DNA of 64,000 nt from Siphonodentalium dalli (taxonomy: Eukaryota; Mollusca; Scaphopoda; Gadilida; Siphonodentaliidae), in NCBI GenBank assembly GCA_032622095.1, contig CP136063.1, forward strand, positions 74,379,980 through 74,443,979, given 5' to 3'. Of this stretch, positions 58,150 through 64,000 are shown in pieces. The position numbers were made by a program, and so were the translations under genes. Under the pieces are notes generated by a model. It ran no database searches. It had not been told where the DNA came from and saw nothing but the letters and a program-made list of their open reading frames with translations. Numbering within the stretch: the stretch's first letter is position 1; each line of letters opens with the position of its first letter.

Positions 58150-59110
58150 TATGAATTAATGCCTTGTTAAAGGCGTGCTTTTTAGAAAAGCTGTAATGCT
58201 ATTATCGAGTTATATACATGTATAATACTCGGCTATTCACACAATTTTAGCTTTTCTGAAGATTACCTTCCATGGGATTCCGTGTATTTCTAAAAACATA
58301 TCCTGTTTATAATCCGGAATTCAGAGAAGCTAAACTGAAGTTAAAAAGTGGATAGTTAAAATAGTTATATTACAACATTGGCTTTTCTGACACGCCCTCC
58401 CCCAATTGACCCTTCGTGCGTTATGAATTAATGCCTTGTTAAAGGCGTGCTTTTTTATAGAAAAGCTGTAATGCTATTAGCGGGTTATATATAATACTCG
58501 GCTATTCATACAATTTTAGCTTTTCTAAATATTACCCTCCATGGAATTCCGTACATTCCTAAAACATGTCCTGTTTATAATCCGGAATTCAGAAAAGCTA
58601 AACTGAATTTCAAAAGTGGATAGTTCAAATAGTTATATATTACACACATTGGCTTTTCTGCCCCCTCTCCCAGTTTGACCGTTCTTGCGTTATGAATTAA
58701 TTCCTTGTTAAGGGCGTGCGTTTTAGAAAAGCTGTAATGCTATGATCGGGTCATATATAATGCTAGGCTATTCACACAATTTTAGCTTTTCTGAAGATTA
58801 CCTTCCATGGAATTCCGTGCATTCCTAACAACATGTTCTGTTTATAATCCGGAATTCAGAAAAGCTAAACTGAATTTTAAAAGTGGATAGTTAAAATAGT
58901 TATATTATAACATTGGCTTTTCTGACACACCCCTCCCCATTTGATCCTTCGTGCGTTATTAATTAAAGCCTTGTTAAAAAACAAGCTGTAATGCTATGAG
59001 CGGGTTATATATAATACTCGGCTATTCACACAATTGTAGCTTTTCTAAATATTACCCTCCATGGAATTCCGTGCATTTATAATCCGAAATTCAGAAAAGC
59101 TAAACTAATC
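58150..59110 (+). repeat. Four-copy tandem repeat, 253-275 bp
   Basis: The units are marked by gaaaagctgtaatgct at 58185, 58460 and 58726 and a variant at 58979. Each contains tttagcttttct and agaaaagctaaact as inverted motifs around ccttccatggaattccgtgc and tccggaattc, and ends with a cttcgtgcgttatgaattaa spacer. The last unit is shortened. Confidence 0.88.
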
Positions 59111-59140
59111 ATTCCATTCAAGCTCACAATCGCCATATAC

Positions 59141-59300
59141 ATAAGGATTAACTGTCATGTGGACTGTTTTTATGAGATGTAACCGTGAGGTAAGTGGACA
59201 TAACTTGTGTAAAACCCGAAGGGTTTTACATACAAGTTATGACCACTTACCTCACGGTTACATCTCCATAAAAATAGTCCACATGACAGTTAATCCTTAT
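59141..59300. repeat. Long near-perfect hairpin
   Basis: The arms of about 78 bp include ataaggattaactgtcatgt, gatgtaaccgtgagg and gtaaaaccc with exact complements on the other side; the loop is only gaa. It directly follows the tandem repeat array. Confidence 0.9.
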
Positions 59301-60675
59301 ATTTATATACATTTAGAGAAAAAGCCACCTTTGTAAATGTATTTAAATCGAAAAGTGTATCGTGACAAAAACAGCCCAAAATACCCAATAGCACCCTTGG
59401 CAAAAGTTAATAGGAACAATTTCTCTTCATATTGAAACCCGATGATGTATTAAGTCAATCCTGCGCGAGTCCAAATGCGCCCAAAACATTACGCGTTCGT
59501 CTTTCGAAACCCAATGACGTATCGATGGTGTTATGATCTTGGTGTTATGAGGCGTTGCGCATTCACCGAGAAATAACTGCAACTAGCCACGTGTGCGCTG
59601 ACCAATCAGAATGCTGGATTTAGTGATGACAGCACTTAGTATGTATATACACATATATAACAAGTCTTGGTGTGATTAATTCACATTTCGTGTGTACAAT
59701 TAATCTTTATGATTAGTTAATCATATTAATCAGTTCAGCGTTTTGCATGTACCACGAAGTGTTCACCAACATACATGATGTCTATTGACCTATATTTGTA
59801 ATGTTGTGAAGAGCACTAGACACTATTTTCCACTTCCTTATTGTTAATGTTATGCTAATAGGAACTATATATTCACGCGTGTAGGGTGCAAATGGTCGTG
59901 ACAAGCGATAGGTGCTATTCCGGTACATTGCCCATTGTTTTGATAGTTTAACATATATTTAGAGTGAGATTAGTTGTTTTTAGACCAAAAGTCTGATATT
60001 TCCCCATTTTTTTGGGACAAATTTATGTTCAGGCTGATGTCGTCATCAATTAAACAATTCGCATGGAGCCATATGACTGTGTTATTAGTATGGTCATTGT
60101 GATCGTTTCGGCGTCTCACTTGTTATTTGGAAATAATTTCATTGTAGTTATTGTTTTGATACTTAATACTATAAACAGGGACGTTCCTAGATGGTGTGTC
60201 CACCATCGAATTCCGCTTGCACTCACCCCTCGAAACAGACGCTGTGTGGGAACGTGTACATGAATGTGCACCCCCTGTGGTGGAATTTTCCAACAACTGG
60301 TACCAACGTGTTTTCCAAACTGGCATGTATGATGGCTGCAAAATGTTCTTCAACTGATGGCCATTTCAGTAAAATAAATTACGAAGTGAGGAATTTCACA
60401 GTAAATACTGGTTGGAAAATCAAACAATCCGAACATGTTTTGGTCTAAATTCACAACTGATTGTGACCCAAGCTATAGGTTCTCATCAACCCCCAATGTT
60501 GTCCGTCTGTCACCGTGTAACAACTCTGCATGATAATAACCGACCTTATCATCAATACAGATACGGACGGCCTTCGTGGTGGGTATAGCTATTAAAATAG
60601 TCACATCCGCTAAAACCGTGTAATTAGAAAGAATATTATATAATAGACAGATATTGTTCTTATATCAATCATAAA
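59301..60675. other. Intergenic upstream of the receptor duplication
   Basis: Between 59580 and 59665 there are promoter-like elements: cacgtg, gaccaatcag (CCAAT box) and tatatacacatatataaca. A 66-codon frame at 60063-60263 begins with a hydrophobic segment containing LLFGNNFIVVIVLIL, reminiscent of a receptor TM1, but nothing that follows supports a GPCR. Confidence 0.35.
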
Positions 60676-61185
60676 TATCGCGTATAGCGAAAAGTTAAAC
60701 GGCTTAAAACACATTTGTCACATAAAGCGCCACACGCACACGCAACTCCAGTGCAGTATCCCAAATTGACCATCACATACCATAATGCTGATCTATGCAT
60801 ACCATAACGCACACGGATGCGCATGACTAGGAATATACATAGAGGGGGTAGTCTAGTCAATAGCCATAAACATATGAATACAACACCATGAAATTTACAT
60901 CATGTATTGATTATAATTTTACAATACCGTCAAGCTGAGATTAATTTTCATGAATTTCACGGGAAGGAACCCCATATCATATTGCATAGCCAATACGAGT
61001 TTGTTGATTCTAAGGATTCTCAGCGGGTAAACATCTATAGCGAATGATCAGCGAGTCATCAGCGGCGCTCAGTTCCGTTTGTGATCCATTTTGTGAAGAT
61101 GTCAAGATATAACGTCTGTTTGCCCAGAAAAGAGCAGATCTTCTGTACACCATGGCAGAGGGTAGTGGTGTCGGGATTATGTCTG

Positions 61186-61225
61186 CATAAACATATATAT
61201 GTAACGCAAGCAGTGGTATTCCGTT
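61186..61225 (+). promoter_or_regulatory. Candidate TATA and initiator of the intact GPCR
   Basis: tatatat at 61194-61200 with tccgtt at 61220, the same 26-bp spacing as in the left copy (where the second element is tcagtt), 117 bp before the ATG. The block gcataaacatatatatgtaa is conserved in both copies. Confidence 0.35.
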
Positions 61226-61336
61226 GCGCAGATTTCGATTAGTTGTTATCGTGGCGTTTTTTTCTGGATACAGTAACTAGTTACTCAAACACTCAACATA
61301 TTAACAACCTGACTCGCAGACGAGTCACACAGACGC

Positions 61337-63562
61337 ATGGATAACTTGACAAATATCGCCGATTTACCGGATTTCCAAGCGGAGGAATGCGTTTTTATAG
61401 CAACCACAGGTATCGTAATTATCGCACTGAATTCCATCGTCATCACTGTGAAAGCACTTGACAAGAATTTTGCCAAAGATTTCTACTCTGGTTTAACCAC
61501 CAGCTTAAGCATCTCAGATCTTCTTGTGGGAATTAGTTTGGGGTCCATACCCTTGTTTCGTTTCCTGGCTTACTCACTAAATATTCCCACCATGTGCCAA
61601 ATGAGCCCGGTGTTTCTCAGTACTTCAACGATTTCGTCAACGTACCACATTCTTTTCATCTGCGTAATGCGGATCTTAGCTATAAAATATCCAGTGCGAG
61701 TTAGAGTGTCATTCCAGGGAAGAAACTCCTACATACCTGCTGTAGTTATTTGGTTTTTCTCAGCAGTAGTGCAAGTCGTTCCATTCATTGTCGTGACAAC
61801 CACGGAGAAACGTGAGTCATGTTATAATTCCATTCCAAATCATTGGATCAGGATGTTCACGACTACGCACTTGTCCATTGTGTATATGCTGATACTGGGA
61901 ACATTTATCTACCTTATGTTTGTGATGGACCACCATTCCAAAATGTTCACAAATCTTATGAACCCAGCGCGGAATTCTAGCGCGAATGTTTGGAAAGATA
62001 AACGCACGACGAAGGAGCAGACAGCAATAGACAATCTTATCAATGAACTTAACAAAGACAATCAAGTTGGACAGGTTACTGGAGACAAACTTGCACCGAA
62101 GGAAATAGTTGCATGTAGAGGGGAAATTGACGAACGTGAACGCAAACACATGGATGAAAACGAACGGACAATTACAAACGAGAATGCTGCTGCATTGGAC
62201 GTCGGTTTAGATGACGTTGATGCTATCATAGATATTGCATCCACACGTGCGTCGAGAATATCCTTTGTGGACCGAAGCCGTGTTTGTGGTGTCGATATGC
62301 TATACGAAGACGACGATTATTCGGGGAATACCATTGACACTAGAACAAGGACAAGGTCGCAACCTGAGAGACCATACGCTGTCGGGGACGAGCTCAAACG
62401 TGATGGAGAAACGTGGTCAACAAACAACGTATGCATGGCTAACGCCGAACTTATTACTGGGTTGACCGAGCCCTCACATCAAAGTTCGTTTGTAAAACAA
62501 GGGCGTATCGCCTGGTCTCGCGATAATGACGACGATCAATGCGATTCAAGGCCCGTCCCTCGTGACACGCAAGAGATCAGAATGATAGATTTCTGTTGTG
62601 TGGAATCAATAAGGTCTTTGGTTGTTGGGGATGTTATTGACATAGAGCAAGCGGCAACTAGGTTCTCGCAGTCGGCGTTAACCGCCTCGCCAAATTGGAG
62701 CGAAGGTGGTGGACTCATTCTAGAACCAATGGACAAACACACGACGCGAGACCCATCGACTTATCTTGGCAACGACCAATGCTGTTGCATAAGTCAATTC
62801 GACGATACCGATATGGGTACCAACACGCACGAACATAGGGTGCAACTGAAAGAGGCATCATGCACATGGGAGGATTCCAAATCACATGATCACAAGGCGA
62901 AACAGAAAGAAGCAATGTCATGTACTGGGGATAATGCTCAACTCAGAAGTGGACACCTACACAGAACTGGAACGAGGCAAAATGACAGCGATGTTATGAC
63001 TGTGGGAGTAGCCATCGATTCTATGTTGGACAGTGAACCAACGGCACAGTGTCCCTCCGAAAATTCCCAGAAACACAACCGCGACCTCAAAGTGTGGTCA
63101 ACGACCAACGGTATTACAGACAGAGTGGAACCTTGCAATGGATTGCGAGAATGCTCAGCACAATGCTACTCTACAGAATTAGGATTTACCGATAGGGTCA
63201 ACCATCGCAATGGATTGAGCGAAAAGTCAAGCCAATGCTTTGCTAAAGAATATTTGCCATCGCCAGATGATATCGACCACTCGTCGTCGAAACAGACGGT
63301 CGTTTCTGAACGTGACACGAAACCGAGGTCATTGTTGAGCCCCTCATCCAGAAATTCTATGAAGACACTCACAGCTATAGTGTTAATTCGCACGTTGTGT
63401 GTGGTTCCCAGTTGCGTTATATCATTCCTGCAGCTAGCTTCCATTTTAGATATGGCAAACAATCAAATGGTTGTAGTTGCTGCAGTCATTAGCTTGAACT
63501 CGGCCGTTAATCCGTTCGCATACTCCTTCATGAAGAGATTTCGAAATTCTGCTAGGCGCTGA
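61337..63562 (+). CDS. Class A GPCR with a very long third intracellular loop
   Basis: 741 residues on one exon; a predicted plasma-membrane receptor. Seen: N-glycosylation sequon N3-L-T; TM1 with N32 (LNSIVI); TM2 with SISDLLVG (D61); C87 at the top of TM3, with C162 in extracellular loop 2 as likely partner; MRI at 111-113 in place of DRY; W139 in TM4; TM5 about 180-198; TM6 about 675-700 (LCVVP); TM7 with NPFAY at 725-729; a very short C-tail (SFMKRFRNSARR). The loop between TM5 and TM6 is about 470 residues, polar, rich in acidic residues, Ser/Thr and Cys, and carries a 24-residue tandem repeat (592-615, GITDRVEPCNGLRE...; 616-639, GFTDRVNHRNGLSE...). Most class A receptors are 350-450 residues. 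Ligand and subfamily are not identifiable. The start is supported by the aligned ATG in the paralog and the N-terminal sequon. Confidence 0.92.
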   Translation: MDNLTNIADLPDFQAEECVFIATTGIVIIALNSIVITVKALDKNFAKDFYSGLTTSLSISDLLVGISLGSIPLFRFLAYSLNIPTMCQMSPVFLSTSTISSTYHILFICVMRILAIKYPVRVRVSFQGRNSYIPAVVIWFFSAVVQVVPFIVVTTTEKRESCYNSIPNHWIRMFTTTHLSIVYMLILGTFIYLMFVMDHHSKMFTNLMNPARNSSANVWKDKRTTKEQTAIDNLINELNKDNQVGQVTGDKLAPKEIVACRGEIDERERKHMDENERTITNENAAALDVGLDDVDAIIDIASTRASRISFVDRSRVCGVDMLYEDDDYSGNTIDTRTRTRSQPERPYAVGDELKRDGETWSTNNVCMANAELITGLTEPSHQSSFVKQGRIAWSRDNDDDQCDSRPVPRDTQEIRMIDFCCVESIRSLVVGDVIDIEQAATRFSQSALTASPNWSEGGGLILEPMDKHTTRDPSTYLGNDQCCCISQFDDTDMGTNTHEHRVQLKEASCTWEDSKSHDHKAKQKEAMSCTGDNAQLRSGHLHRTGTRQNDSDVMTVGVAIDSMLDSEPTAQCPSENSQKHNRDLKVWSTTNGITDRVEPCNGLRECSAQCYSTELGFTDRVNHRNGLSEKSSQCFAKEYLPSPDDIDHSSSKQTVVSERDTKPRSLLSPSSRNSMKTLTAIVLIRTLCVVPSCVISFLQLASILDMANNQMVVVAAVISLNSAVNPFAYSFMKRFRNSARR

Positions 63563-63648
63563 CTAAATGATCATAGTCAGCGACAGTGATTACCACACTA
63601 GGGACTTAACTTGTGCCTCGATCATTTTATCATATTATTAGCCAACAA

Positions 63649-63654
63649 ATTAAA
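63649..63654 (+). terminator. Candidate poly(A) signal (ATTAAA)
   Basis: attaaa lies 87 bp after the receptor stop codon and is conserved at the same place in the pseudogene copy. No canonical AATAAA is seen within the first 400 bp. Assignment is by motif only. Confidence 0.35.
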
Positions 63655-64000
63655 TATATTTTTGATGTGCAATTTCGCTCATGTTGTGTCAGTCATGGAA
63701 TTTCCAACTTGAGACAGTGATTACGACATTAGGGACTTAAGTTGTTTAAGTCTCTCCACGGATGTACAACATGCTGCATTTCTACAATGTTTACCAAACT
63801 TAGTACAGTTACATGTACTAGATCTTGCAAAAGTGGAGTTCATGTGTCTCGTTTACCTGACACATTAACTGTGAACTATGTTATAATTTCAAAATATTGC
63901 AATATCTTTTTGGAACAATCTATCTTTTGATACGAGAATGATAGACTCAGTATATATAGCATCTGTTTAAAAATCTCTTAAATTTCAACTGTTCACCATA

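Larger units (their letters stand above)
60676..64000 (+). repeat. Segmental duplication, right copy (with intact GPCR)
   Basis: Direct copy of 32537-37193, lacking the 1.4-kb segment of the left copy. Similarity is moderate in the 5' flank and in TM1-5, then very high from the third intracellular loop through the 3' flank to the window end. Confidence 0.9.

Noticed and set aside
60063-60263. Possible receptor TM1 (LLFGNNFIVVIVLIL)
   Set aside because: A single hydrophobic segment with a GN pair is weak evidence, and no TM2 or later GPCR motifs follow in any frame.

Overview
The window looks like invertebrate animal nuclear DNA. It is AT-rich, gene-poor and crowded with non-LTR, DIRS-like and Ty3/gypsy-like relics, foldback or MITE-type DNA elements and microsatellites, and its clear genes are single-exon class A G-protein coupled receptors (GPCRs). 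Several repeat types (CTAG-bounded repeats with gacagacag microsatellites, TTAA-flanked MITEs) and the receptor style suggest a marine, perhaps lophotrochozoan, animal. I cannot name the species, and this is inference.

Only two intact protein genes are well supported. The first is a 354-residue peptide-receptor-like GPCR on the minus strand (8704-9768). The second is a 741-residue GPCR on the plus strand (61337-63562) with an extraordinary third intracellular loop of about 470 residues. A broken paralog of the second lies 26.7 kb upstream (34616-36768). It carries a nonsense codon, a 25-nt frameshifting deletion and a 42-nt in-frame loss. The paralogs belong to direct segmental copies (about 32537-37193 and 60676 to the window end) whose 3' parts are much more alike than their 5' parts, which suggests gene conversion.

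Layout. 0-5 kb: a direct duplication with a SINE-like insert, and a diverged block repeated at 10.2 kb. 5-8.5 kb: hairpins, a decayed DIRS-like retrotransposon and a 516-bp MITE with an 8-bp target duplication. 8.7-9.8 kb: first GPCR. 11.1-13.3 kb: decayed LINE and tandem repeats. 13.4-14.1 kb: a hairpin MITE with a second TTAA MITE inside it. 15.7-20 kb: GC-rich islands, a diverged dispersed repeat and long hairpins. 20.7-22.8 kb: LINE ORF1 fragment and two inverted piggyBac-like MITEs. 24.5-31.7 kb: a hAT-like TIR element, then a 5.4-kb inverted duplication. 31.8-37.3 kb: gag fragment and the pseudogene copy of the GPCR. 37.9-41.9 kb: an L1/Tx1-like LINE on the minus strand. 42-47 kb: hairpins and MITEs. 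47.4-56.75 kb: a tandem duplication of about 4.6 kb in which each copy carries its own private insertion. 56.9-59.3 kb: more repeats. 60.7-64 kb: the intact GPCR copy.

The genes form no pathway. The window is best read as receptor genes duplicating and dying inside a landscape reshaped by transposons and inverted repeats. Percent identities and lesion sizes are by-eye estimates.
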